50,871 nucleotides of DNA. Source: a virus. The notes beneath the pieces were generated by a model. It made no database searches. It saw only the letters and a list, made by a program, of their open reading frames with translations, and had not been told where the DNA came from. The stretch lies in the IMG/VR virus record IMGVR_UViG_3300018411_000030, positions 1 through 50,871 of that record, one strand, 5' to 3'. This document shows positions 43,678 to 50,871 of this stretch, in pieces (within the stretch, counting starts at the first letter, position 1; each line of letters opens with the position of its first letter). A program made the translations under genes and the position numbers.

Positions 43678-44844
43678 ATGAGTGCTGATTTTTGCGGTAC
43701 GGGTCAGTGGAGCGGCCCTAAACCAGGTGATCCCGACAACAATAGTATCTTGTACGCAAGCCCTGGGTTTGGCGGTATTGATGTTGCGTGGACGTACCCT
43801 GGAGTAAACCCCCATGCGGTGGCCCATGTAATTCTGTTTAGGAGTTCTTCCGCTGATCCTACGACTATGGTGCAACATGCCATTGTCGATGGCTCTTTTT
43901 TCTTTGATCGCATCGACTCAGCCACCCCCATTCAGTATTACTACTGGATCAGGATTGTTTCCATTAATGGCACCGTAGGGGATGTTATTGGGCCTGCCAG
44001 TAGTACGGCGAGAAGCAGCATTGAAGACACTATAAGATCACTCAGCGGTAAGATTGATGAGGGCGTGCTATCACAAACGCTTAAAGCTGAGATTGACCGT
44101 ATTAAGGTTAATGCCTTTGATCTCTCTCAAGAGATACTGGACCGGGCATTAAATGATGATGCCTTGGGGGCTTCGTTTAACACGATCCAGGCCTTCTCAG
44201 AAGAAACCCGTGCACTGGTGCAAACAGAAGCCATCGCTCGGACGGAGGCCGACTCAGCCTTTGTAGGGGTAGCAAACACCCTGTACGCAAGTGTTGAGCA
44301 AAACACAGCCTCTATTCAGGACTTGTCCAAAGTTATTGTGGAGGTGGACGCCGCTAGTGCACTAAGGGTGTCTCAGGCAGAGGCTCAACTGGGGAGCAAT
44401 TTAAGCCAGGTAGAGCAGGCCATGAGCAGTGATATTGAGCGTGTAGATGGGCGCATTGTTACGCTCAGTGCTCAGTGGACAGCCAAGGTTCAGGTCAATG
44501 GTTTGATTGGTGGCTTTGGTATCTACGCCTCTGATGACGGCACAGTAAGGGAAGTGCAAGCAGGCTTTGACGTAGATACATTCTTTGTAGGACGTACCAA
44601 CACAGCAGGCATTAAGCCTTTCATTGTGTCCGGTAATGAGGTGTTTATTAACGGGGCGGTGATCAACTCCCTGACGTTTAATAAACTCCGTGCGGATGAC
44701 GGCAGCCTGGCTTTTGCCAACGGCAAACTGCAGGCCAAATACATTGAAGTAGAAAATCTTTCGATTACCAATGCCAACTTCAAAGGTGATTTGAAGTCTG
44801 ACAACTATGTACCAGGCGTCAGTGGCTGGATCATAAAAAAGTAG
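43678..44844 (+). CDS. Tail-tip protein with lambda J/DUF1983-like region; -1 frameshift site at its end
   Basis: A 388-residue zero-frame product. The N-terminus has a fibronectin-like part (ILYASPGFGGIDVAWTYPG; YYYWIRIVSINGTVGDV), the middle is a coiled coil, and residues 260-350 match the DUF1983-type end of lambda gpJ (GGFGIYASDDGTV; VDTFFVGRTN; KPFIVSGNEVFINGAVI). The reading frame stops at TAG 44842, right after A-AAA-AAG. A -1 slip continues to 45437 and gives about 586 residues (the slip site and stem are listed separately). J-like proteins bind the host receptor; finding one in a podophage tail is unusual. Confidence 0.8.
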   Translation: MSADFCGTGQWSGPKPGDPDNNSILYASPGFGGIDVAWTYPGVNPHAVAHVILFRSSSADPTTMVQHAIVDGSFFFDRIDSATPIQYYYWIRIVSINGTVGDVIGPASSTARSSIEDTIRSLSGKIDEGVLSQTLKAEIDRIKVNAFDLSQEILDRALNDDALGASFNTIQAFSEETRALVQTEAIARTEADSAFVGVANTLYASVEQNTASIQDLSKVIVEVDAASALRVSQAEAQLGSNLSQVEQAMSSDIERVDGRIVTLSAQWTAKVQVNGLIGGFGIYASDDGTVREVQAGFDVDTFFVGRTNTAGIKPFIVSGNEVFINGAVINSLTFNKLRADDGSLAFANGKLQAKYIEVENLSITNANFKGDLKSDNYVPGVSGWIIKK

Positions 44845-44880
44845 ATGCCATCTCCCTGGCTTACCCACAGGCAGATGGCA
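44835..44880 (+). promoter_or_regulatory. Programmed -1 ribosomal frameshift signal
   Basis: The heptamer A-AAA-AAG (44835-44841) is in the correct zero-frame phase (ATA AAA AAG TAG). After a four-base gap, TGCCATCT (44846-44853) pairs with AGATGGCA (44873-44880). Above a C-C mismatch, CCTG (44855-44858) pairs with CAGG (44868-44871), giving 12 bp with one mismatch. The -1 frame is open to 45437. This is the dnaX-type arrangement. Confidence 0.75.
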
Positions 44881-44900
44881 GTACAACAACTGGGTTGTTC

Positions 44901-45437
44901 ATGGCGGAATTTAATGACGCCACGTTTGCAGGGGATGTATCTGGACTAGATGGAACTTTCTCAGGTACGTTGACGGCACGAGCAATTAATGCGGCTAACA
45001 ACATCAACATTGCAGGTAACTCTGTAGCCAGAACCACCGTCAGTACGCGTGATATATCCAACTCATTTGACGACGACTCTGTGTGGCGTTCGGTACACCA
45101 ACACACCGTCTTAGTACCCTCTGAAGATACTCAAGGGGGTTGGTTAAACACAGCCATCCAATACAGTGTTTATGACCGAAAGGGGAGGGAGAACCATCAC
45201 TTTCCTGCCCAATTGCGGTTCAGAATAAACGGCCTGGTTATATACACCACACCCAACTGGATTCTTTTAGGGGACTTTTACAAGGCGTACGGCGATATGT
45301 ACTCTGAAATTGTATACCGTGCCCCTGCTCCCGGTGCTTACACCATATCCATGGATCTGCGGGTAGGGGATAGAAATACCAATATGTATATCGAGTTTGT
45401 AAACATAGTATTCAGAACAGATTACTTCAGGAAATAG
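44901..45437 (+). CDS. Tail-tip module 1 (frameshift extension of the J-like protein)
   Basis: The -1 frame continues from 44841 (VDAISLAYPQADGSTTTG) into AEFNDATFAGDVSG, GTFSGTLTARAINAANNINI and a C-terminal beta-rich domain, to 45437. The lambda J pattern is GWxI followed by AEFN, so the extension reads as one protein with the gene before it. An independent start at ATG 44901 is possible but has no good ribosome site. The N-terminal 45 residues are paralogous to the next two genes, whose C-terminal domains differ. Confidence 0.7.
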   Translation: MAEFNDATFAGDVSGLDGTFSGTLTARAINAANNINIAGNSVARTTVSTRDISNSFDDDSVWRSVHQHTVLVPSEDTQGGWLNTAIQYSVYDRKGRENHHFPAQLRFRINGLVIYTTPNWILLGDFYKAYGDMYSEIVYRAPAPGAYTISMDLRVGDRNTNMYIEFVNIVFRTDYFRK

Positions 45438-45438
45438 T

Positions 45439-45885
45439 ATGTCCTTTGTCGAACTCTCTAACACGATGTTTCGAGGTCACCTAAAAGCTGCATCAGGGTC
45501 AGCTAAATTCAAACTTACTGCGCAGGCCATTAATGCTGTAGATACCCTTAACATTAACTACAATCAAGTCACGTATGACCGCCTTATTACATACAACCGG
45601 GCTTACCAGCAGGCCGGTTCTGTATTAGCGGCTATGTTATTAGATATTCCCGACACCACGGCCTGGGTGGAAATTGTAGCGTACGGTACTTATGCAGGGG
45701 GGGTGACTGTGGATGGAGGCTGGCGTATTAATAGAAACCGTAGATCCCCTAACCAACCTTTATTGCCGTTTGTAGAACTTGTTCTATTAAACAAAGGGCA
45801 GCACACGGTGCAACTGCACTCAGCAGGATCGGGTGCAAGTTCTGGTTTGATTCTGTGTAGGTATATCAGGGCAACAGGAGGGTAG
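45439..45885 (+). CDS. Tail-tip module 2 (paralogue)
   Basis: A 148-residue protein with AGGAA before its ATG. Its start (VELSNTMFRGHLKAASGSAK, then LTAQAINAVDTLNINYNQV) is paralogous to the extension before it and the gene after it. The remaining 90 residues are a separate beta-rich domain (TAWVEIVAYGTYAGG; FVELVLLNKGQHTVQLH). It is likely a small carbohydrate- or receptor-binding tip domain mounted on a common adaptor. Confidence 0.65.
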   Translation: MSFVELSNTMFRGHLKAASGSAKFKLTAQAINAVDTLNINYNQVTYDRLITYNRAYQQAGSVLAAMLLDIPDTTAWVEIVAYGTYAGGVTVDGGWRINRNRRSPNQPLLPFVELVLLNKGQHTVQLHSAGSGASSGLILCRYIRATGG

Positions 45886-45886
45886 T

Positions 45887-46432
45887 GTGGACACAGGGTA
45901 TGCAGAATTTAATGACTCCACTAGCAAGTTGCGTGGGATTATGGTGGCAGGTACTGGCACCTTTTCAGGTACTTTTTCTGCCCAGAACATTGATGCTATT
46001 TCTCACGTTAATGTGCGTGATGGGGCAGTATCTGCACATATAGGATTCAATTTTCCTCAGGGTAGTACCTCAGCTGCCTTTGCAGTACCAGGACAACTCC
46101 ACGCATCAGTGGCAGACATTACCATCCCCATATCAGTGTTGAGTGATGGCCCCTCTGAAGCAAACCCTGGTTTTATTGAGCTACACAAAAATGGGCAGTT
46201 ACTACAGCGCGCAAGTATTGGGGTGAGGGCTACTGTAGGTTTTTTTCAAGTGGCTCGTTTTATTGATAGTGACGTTAGTGGTACGTCTTATTACCAAGTG
46301 GTATTACAAGGCTCCTCCTATTTGTATTACGAAACTAAGGGCGTAGGTAAAGATAGAGAAGTCTTTACGAGGTGGGGGAGCTTGAGCTTAGGTCTAATTG
46401 GTGCGGTAACAGTTGGTTTTAGAAAGAGGTGA
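45887..46432 (+). CDS. Tail-tip module 3 (paralogue)
   Basis: A 181-residue protein starting at GTG 45887, after a very strong AGGAGG. The N-terminus YAEFNDSTSKLRGIMVAGTG, then GTFSGTFSAQNIDAISHVNV, repeats the module 1 pattern almost residue for residue. The C-terminal domain (about 120 residues) is different and ends in basic FRKR. Three such genes in a row suggest duplication followed by change in the binding part. Confidence 0.65.
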   Translation: MDTGYAEFNDSTSKLRGIMVAGTGTFSGTFSAQNIDAISHVNVRDGAVSAHIGFNFPQGSTSAAFAVPGQLHASVADITIPISVLSDGPSEANPGFIELHKNGQLLQRASIGVRATVGFFQVARFIDSDVSGTSYYQVVLQGSSYLYYETKGVGKDREVFTRWGSLSLGLIGAVTVGFRKR

Positions 46433-46435
46433 CAA

Positions 46436-46834
46436 ATGATTACTGCAACAGTATATGAAAAAGAACAGGGCATGGTCTTAATGACAGTTGAAGCCCCTGA
46501 TGAAGAAACCGTACTGCTACAAATCCAAGATCCCAAGAAAGAAGAGATTCTGTGGGGTGAAAAGATTGATGGCTTAAAGTTCTATTTTGTTGCGGGTGCT
46601 GCAGTACCACGGCCTGTGTTTACGTTAGAGATCAAAAACGGCCTGACAGTGGCTGCTGGGCAAGTACTGCGTATTGGCAAAGTACCCATTGGCTGCACGG
46701 TGCGGTATCCAGGCGGTACTGCAGTGGTGAATGACGGGTACATCGAATGGGCGTCTGTGACTCCAGGTACATTTGATTTCACCTTCTCCCTATTCCCCTA
46801 CCAGGAGATGACCCTTAATGCCATCGTTAGGTAG
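46436..46834 (+). CDS. Small tail-associated protein, beta-rich
   Basis: A 132-residue protein with AGAGGTGACAA before the ATG. It is built of short strands (MITATVYEKEQGMVLMTVEA; FTLEIKNGLTVAAGQVLRIG) and has a Gly/Pro-rich centre. It resembles the first half of tail-fibre assembly or cap proteins that pair with a DUF4376-like partner, which here is the next gene, overlapping by 17 bases. Chaperone or structural part cannot be told apart. Confidence 0.6.
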   Translation: MITATVYEKEQGMVLMTVEAPDEETVLLQIQDPKKEEILWGEKIDGLKFYFVAGAAVPRPVFTLEIKNGLTVAAGQVLRIGKVPIGCTVRYPGGTAVVNDGYIEWASVTPGTFDFTFSLFPYQEMTLNAIVR

Positions 46835-47192
46835 TTATGACGCACTGCGCCAACAAGAGGCATCAACAGACGACATCAATGCGGCTCGAGACAGGGCAGA
46901 GAAGTTGGTAAAGACTTCTAAAGGTGTCCTGCAATTTGATGCGCAGAGTGAACAGCGTATGCGGGTTGTCCTGGCTTCCCTTAATGAGCCTGGTGCCAAG
47001 GTACATTGGAAGATGGCGGACAACAGTACAGTCGAACTGTCTGAGGCCTCTATGAGTGCCCTGATTGAAGAGGCCACAGTTAATATGGCTGCAAGGATTC
47101 AAACGGTGTTTGCTAGGGCGTCGTTGTTAAAAACCAAGAAGAACTTAGGGCAGGTGGTAACCTTAAGGGACATTAGTGAGGAACAGTGGTAA
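46818..47192 (+). CDS. DUF4376-like tail-fibre assembly-associated protein
   Basis: A 124-residue helical protein. The C-terminal part (HWKMADNSTVELSEASMSAL, then MAARIQTVFARASLLK) follows the DUF4376 pattern, usually fused to or beside tail-fibre assembly proteins. It overlaps the gene before it. It probably helps fold or attach fibre subunits; the family's mechanism is not known. Confidence 0.65.
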   Translation: MPSLGSYDALRQQEASTDDINAARDRAEKLVKTSKGVLQFDAQSEQRMRVVLASLNEPGAKVHWKMADNSTVELSEASMSALIEEATVNMAARIQTVFARASLLKTKKNLGQVVTLRDISEEQW

Positions 47193-47312
47193 CAAATTTG
47201 ATTGTGTAAGAGCAGCGCTATAGAGTCACCTCGTGTTAGTTGCGGCGTTTAACAAGGATATGGAATAGCCAAGACTGCTTGTTTTGTCCTACTTAATATC
47301 CTTGGAGGCTTT
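47193..47312. other. Leader with inverted repeat next to the ribosome-binding site
   Basis: CAAGGATAT (47253-47261) is complementary to ATATCCTTG (47296-47304). The right arm touches the GGAGG of the next gene (47304-47308). The pairing could limit or time translation of the gene at 47313. No coding sequence is seen. Confidence 0.4.
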
Positions 47313-47717
47313 ATGTCTGCTTTTTCCGATCACCTGGAAAACACGCTGATCAACGCAACTCTGCGTGGCGGCTCTTACACCGGCGGTGCTGTGTTCGCTG
47401 CACTTTTTACGTCTGATCCTACTGACGCTGGCACAGGTGCTGAACTTGTAGACAGTGGTTATGTGCGCCAACGCGCTCACGCATCTGTTGCTTCGGATGG
47501 TTTTACCGTACCATCTAACGGCTCAACTTCCAATGCACGCAACTTGATCTTTCCGGCCATTGTTGATTCCCAGAAAGTCATTACTCACTGGGGCCTGTTT
47601 GATGCCCAGAATTCCGGCAACTTGCTGTACCACTCCTCGATGTTGAACCCCAAGACCCTGGACCCGACTGATGTGCTGTCGTTCCCAATTGGTTCTTTGA
47701 TCATCACCTTGGTGTAA
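47313..47717 (+). CDS. Minor tail protein, Gp80-like
   Basis: A 134-residue protein with the common minor-tail layout: MSAFSDHLENTLINATLRGG, VFAALFTSDPTDAGTGAEL, YVRQRAHASV, VITHWGLFDAQNSGNLL and a hydrophobic last strand FPIGSLIITLV. Such proteins occur in many tailed phages next to tail-tip or fibre genes and are probably adaptors or small caps. GGAGG precedes the ATG. Confidence 0.7.
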   Translation: MSAFSDHLENTLINATLRGGSYTGGAVFAALFTSDPTDAGTGAELVDSGYVRQRAHASVASDGFTVPSNGSTSNARNLIFPAIVDSQKVITHWGLFDAQNSGNLLYHSSMLNPKTLDPTDVLSFPIGSLIITLV

Positions 47718-47721
47718 CGCT

Positions 47722-49101
47722 ATGCGGTTTGGTCTGTCTTTATTTGGTGGTGCGGTAACAGGGCTTGTCATTGCGGCAGGTGCTTCAAGCTGTGCTGCCT
47801 CTGCGTCAGCCCAAACTTTAGTCACTCGCTTGGGTGCAGTAACGCTGTCTGCCCAAGCGGTGGCTGCTCCTGCAGATGTTCGCCGGGTAGCCGGTGTCTT
47901 TCCTTCAGTGCTCACTGCCTTAGCAACAGCGGCAGGTGCATCACAGGTTGAATTCCACCCTTTGCCGACTACGGCAACAGGGCAAGCAGTGGCCCAAACT
48001 GGTCAAGCTGTTGCTGAATACAGCGGCTACGGGTTTGCTAACGGGTACTCGTATTCTCAGGCACGCGCTGTTCGCATGGTTCGCCTTTTCCCAAAACAGG
48101 CTCAAGCGTTTGCGTGGGCTGAGGGTAATGCGCAAACCTGGCAGTTTGGGCACGCCAACCCTGCACGGGCAAAGGCCATTGGTTTTGGTACGACTTACCA
48201 TGTGGGTAATGTGCGTGCTGTTGCGTCTGCCCATGCTTATGCCACTCCAGCAATGGAGATTGGTGGCAAGGGTATTGGTTACGCCTACTCGTATGCAGAA
48301 GGCACCTGCCTGTATCAAGGCGGTGTAGCTGGCTACGGTCAGGCGACTTCTTATGTGTTGGCAGATCCTGTCGTCACCAAGAATGGTGTTGTGTACCAAG
48401 AAGCTAACGGCTTTGGGGTGTCTTCTGCACTGGGTGAAATACTCACCACTACGGTGTATCAGTCACAGACTGCCAGGGCTTATGCCATTTTGGTGGCCTA
48501 CCCGAAAACCCAAGTTGGGGGTAAAGGTAGAGCCTCTGCTCGTGCGCTGGGGTATGGCGATGGGTTGTCGATGGCAACCGGCGCTACGTTGGTGGTGGGT
48601 AACTCTGCTGCAACTGTAGTAGCTAAAGCCTCTAAACAAGCCAGAGGTAAGAGCACTGCAGTGGCCAGGGCACTGGCTACAGGTGACGGCCTAAAACGAC
48701 AAACCCGTGTCAGCGGTACCGGTGTTTCCCGCGCTACTGCACAGGCTACTTGCTTGCGCACATGTACTGTCAAGAGTACTGCCACAGCCCGTGCACTAAT
48801 AACGGCAAGCAACATACGCACAACCACCCCTAAATTACCTGTACTTCGTGCCGTGGCAACAGGCAGTAATACCCACAGCTTCTTAGAAGTGCAAGGCTCC
48901 CCTGTTAATGCCACCGCCCACGTATCTGCACAGGCTTTTAAAGACTTGGTGGGAAGCGGTACAGCCGTGTTTATTGCAGTGGGTGAAGGTTTTAACCAAG
49001 TGAATGACCTGGTTAGAGCACCGCTTAATAGAACCAGTACTGTACTCGCAGGGTCGCGGACCTCAAGCCTGGTATCCCAATCCCGTACTTCTACAGTCTG
49101 A
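47722..49101 (+). CDS. Ala-rich repeat tail protein
   Basis: A 459-residue low-complexity protein. After a hydrophobic start (MRFGLSLFGGAVTGLVIAAG) it is made of alternating Ala/Ser/Thr/Gly strands. The middle has Tyr/Phe-Gly pairs (YSGYGFANGYSYSQARAV; GIGYAYSYAEG), and residues 260-420 contain degenerate repeats around ARALGYGDGL, ARALATGDGL, ARALITASNI and AVATGSNTHS, about 30-35 residues apart. This is typical of a beta-solenoid or fibrous tail part. No enzymatic motif is seen. A secretion signal is unlikely in this setting, though the N-terminus could anchor to other tail proteins. Confidence 0.65.
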   Translation: MRFGLSLFGGAVTGLVIAAGASSCAASASAQTLVTRLGAVTLSAQAVAAPADVRRVAGVFPSVLTALATAAGASQVEFHPLPTTATGQAVAQTGQAVAEYSGYGFANGYSYSQARAVRMVRLFPKQAQAFAWAEGNAQTWQFGHANPARAKAIGFGTTYHVGNVRAVASAHAYATPAMEIGGKGIGYAYSYAEGTCLYQGGVAGYGQATSYVLADPVVTKNGVVYQEANGFGVSSALGEILTTTVYQSQTARAYAILVAYPKTQVGGKGRASARALGYGDGLSMATGATLVVGNSAATVVAKASKQARGKSTAVARALATGDGLKRQTRVSGTGVSRATAQATCLRTCTVKSTATARALITASNIRTTTPKLPVLRAVATGSNTHSFLEVQGSPVNATAHVSAQAFKDLVGSGTAVFIAVGEGFNQVNDLVRAPLNRTSTVLAGSRTSSLVSQSRTSTV

Positions 49102-49107
49102 GGCTCT

Positions 49108-49425
49108 ATGGACACGTATCTAAAGCAACCTAAAGACATCCTGGATTACGACATCGATGCCTCAAACTGGTTTTCAAGCATCCCTGGCGATGACATTGAG
49201 TCGGTAACCATTACTGTTACTTCTGTTTCAGAAGAAGTGCCCTCCCTTGTGTTAGGGCCTGGAGTCCACCCGGAATATGTACTGCTCGGTAATAACCCCG
49301 TGCGTTTCAAAATCTGGGTAGGTGGTGGAACTGACTACGCAGAATATAAAATTTCCTGCTTGATTAAGACTGAACAGGACCGGGAAATAGAGCACGACAT
49401 TAAAATTAAGGTGCGTGACCGATGA
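49108..49425 (+). CDS. Phage fibre-tail adaptor-like protein
   Basis: A 105-residue protein with the adaptor pattern: KDILDYDIDASNWFSSIPGD, then IESVTITVTS, and FKIWVGGGTDYAEYKISCLI followed by KTEQDREIEHDIKIKV. Proteins of this kind join fibres to the tail in many phages. GAGG precedes the ATG. It overlaps the following fibre gene (ATGA), which supports joint function. Confidence 0.7.
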   Translation: MDTYLKQPKDILDYDIDASNWFSSIPGDDIESVTITVTSVSEEVPSLVLGPGVHPEYVLLGNNPVRFKIWVGGGTDYAEYKISCLIKTEQDREIEHDIKIKVRDR

Positions 49426-50871
49426 GTAGTTTCGATAACTTTGTACAGTGTCAGGTAATTGCTCCTGTCGCTATTGGCGCAACTGAGTTGGATTTAATGC
49501 CTGCAGTGGCCCCGTACAAACTTCCTCCAGTTGGAGGTGGTTTGCTGGTGTTAGTGGACAGTCCGGGCAACCCTTCTTTTATTGAGGTGATTCGCTATAC
49601 CGCCCGCAGCGGACAGCAATTGACCGGTTTGACTCGCGGTCAAGAAGGAACAGTAGCGCGTGCTTGGTCCGGTACTGTCTTCGCTTTCCAGTCGCTGATG
49701 GCAGGGGACTTTCAATCCCTATTGGACAGTAAGCTGAATGCTGCCACGTACACCGCTGCGGACGTACTGACCAAGATTAAGACCGTAGACGGTGCAGGCT
49801 CTGGCTTGGATGCGGATTTACTGGATGGTCAGGAGGGGTCGTATTACCTAAGCGCAACTAACCTGAACGCGGGCACCCTGCCCGACGCCCGCCTATCAGG
49901 TACTTACACAGGGGTGAACATCACAGGTAACGCTGCGACGGCAACCACTTTGACAGGGATGACTCCTACTGTTGCTGAGTTGAATTACATGGATGGGGTT
50001 ACCAGTCCAGTACAAACTCAATTGAACGCCAAGGCTGCACTAGCTTCTCCTGCTCTGACCGGTACGCCTACTGCTCCTACGGCTGCTGATGGCACCAGCA
50101 CTACTCAATTGGCCACCACTGCATTTGTACAAGGGGCTGTTGGGGGTTACCTGAGCAAGGCTGTTACTGGTGGCACTGTGGTGCTGACTTCGACTGAAGC
50201 CAGTAACCCTGTGATCGGATTGTCTGGGGCACTGACCTCGAACCTGATTCTAGAAATCCCTGTTGCATCCAAGCGGATCTACTCGATCACCAACGGTACT
50301 ACTGGGGCTTTCACTGTGACCGTCAAAGTCACTGGTTTGACCCCAACCGTGTTGGTGGCTCAGGGTAAACGCAACCTGGTTTACACCAATGGTGTGGGTG
50401 CCTATAACGCCATCAACGACTTTGATGCCATCGCATTGACCGGTGTGTCAACTGCTGTAACAGCGGCGGTTGGGACGAATACTACGCAGGTCGCCACAAC
50501 AGCATTCGTGAATGCTGAGATTGCCGCTGACGCACCAACTAAAACAGGTGGTGGCGCTTCTGGTACTTGGCCTGTGGCTATTACAGGGAATGCTGCTACA
50601 GCGACCGCGTTACAGACAGCTAGCACGATCAACGGGGTGAGCTTTAACGGTACAGCCAACATCACCGTAGCCGATGCCACCAAGCAAGCCGCACACGCCA
50701 ATCTGAGTGCGCTGTCAGGGCTTACCGGTGCGGCAGATCGTCTACCGTACTTCACAGGTGCCGGCGCGCTGAGTGTAGCCACGCTGACTGGACTGGCTAG
50801 GAATCTGCTGGATGATACTACCCAGTCAGGGATGCAAAGCACGCTAGGCTTGGTTAAGCAGACTAGCGCAA
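49422..50871 (+). CDS. Tail fibre protein (partial at right edge)
   Basis: ATG 49422 overlaps the stop of the adaptor gene; 483 codons are visible and the frame runs off the window. The N-terminus (MSSFDNFVQCQVIAPVAIGA; YTARSGQQLTGLTRGQEGTV) is a virion-attachment domain seen in fibres of many phages. It is followed by typical fibre repeats: DADLLDGQ, TGNAATATTL, TTQLATTAFVQ, TTQVATTAFVN and TGNAATATAL. The receptor-binding tip and any chaperone should lie to the right. Confidence 0.85.
   Translation, partial: MSSFDNFVQCQVIAPVAIGATELDLMPAVAPYKLPPVGGGLLVLVDSPGNPSFIEVIRYTARSGQQLTGLTRGQEGTVARAWSGTVFAFQSLMAGDFQSLLDSKLNAATYTAADVLTKIKTVDGAGSGLDADLLDGQEGSYYLSATNLNAGTLPDARLSGTYTGVNITGNAATATTLTGMTPTVAELNYMDGVTSPVQTQLNAKAALASPALTGTPTAPTAADGTSTTQLATTAFVQGAVGGYLSKAVTGGTVVLTSTEASNPVIGLSGALTSNLILEIPVASKRIYSITNGTTGAFTVTVKVTGLTPTVLVAQGKRNLVYTNGVGAYNAINDFDAIALTGVSTAVTAAVGTNTTQVATTAFVNAEIAADAPTKTGGGASGTWPVAITGNAATATALQTASTINGVSFNGTANITVADATKQAAHANLSALSGLTGAADRLPYFTGAGALSVATLTGLARNLLDDTTQSGMQSTLGLVKQTSA

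Noticed and set aside
1-50871. CRISPR array, insertion sequence, integrase or attachment site
   Set aside because: No regularly spaced repeats, transposase or integrase motifs were seen; the gene set is that of a lytic phage.

Overview
The window is about 51 kb of a lytic N4-like podophage (Schitoviridae type). The decisive marker is the 3,615-codon gene at 19286-30133. It carries the motif A (D1880), motif B (R1975, K1979, Y1987-G1988) and motif C (H2274-D2275) signatures of a single-subunit RNA polymerase, as expected of the N4 virion RNA polymerase. A second T7-like RNA polymerase is split into two genes at the left edge, as in N4 RNAP II. The gene set and order (terminase, head-tail adaptor, portal, scaffold candidate, N4-gp56-type capsid, internal virion proteins, vRNAP, then SSB/ATPase/primase/Cas4-like nuclease on the other strand) match N4. 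The host is probably Pseudomonas or a relative; this is inferred only from general feel and base composition. The window is cut inside genes at both ends.

Layout. (1) 1-4640, minus strand: early region, with several very small genes, the two RNAP II subunit genes and a family of five small paralogous proteins around and between them. Four hairpins with GGA triloops, all oriented to fire leftward, look like vRNAP early promoters. UUCG-loop terminators separate the units. (2) 4641-4880: G-rich and AT-rich non-coding DNA between early and late genes, a likely neighbourhood for the genome ends. (3) 4881-30133, plus strand: packaging, head and ejected proteins ending with vRNAP. (4) 30134-30323: a structured non-coding element where the two transcription units converge. 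(5) 30324-39618, minus strand: middle (replication and recombination) genes, with a candidate middle promoter at 39654-39680. (6) 39691-40040: non-coding DNA of different texture. (7) 40087-43557, minus strand: thyX-nrdB-nrdA nucleotide operon. (8) 43678 to the end, plus strand: tail-tip and fibre genes, opened by a lambda-J-like gene that appears to use programmed -1 frameshifting.

Inferred logic: vRNAP is injected with the DNA and transcribes the left early units from the hairpin promoters. These make the two-subunit RNAP II, which would then transcribe the middle genes. The SSB, ATPase, primase-helicase, nuclease, RuvC-like resolvase and nucleotide enzymes support replication. Late genes build the head and the host-recognition apparatus. 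DNA polymerase, replicative helicase, endolysin and the N4 tail sheath/appendage genes are not in this window and presumably lie outside it.

Most notable: an A AAA AAG slippery site followed by a 12-bp stem-loop at 44835-44880; three tandem tail-tip paralogues after it; an HEVVH zincin-like motif inside the vRNAP; a possible early non-coding RNA at 3375-3545; a five-member small-protein family interrupting the split RNAP; and an identical TTSLFG C-terminus on the SSB and a second protein.
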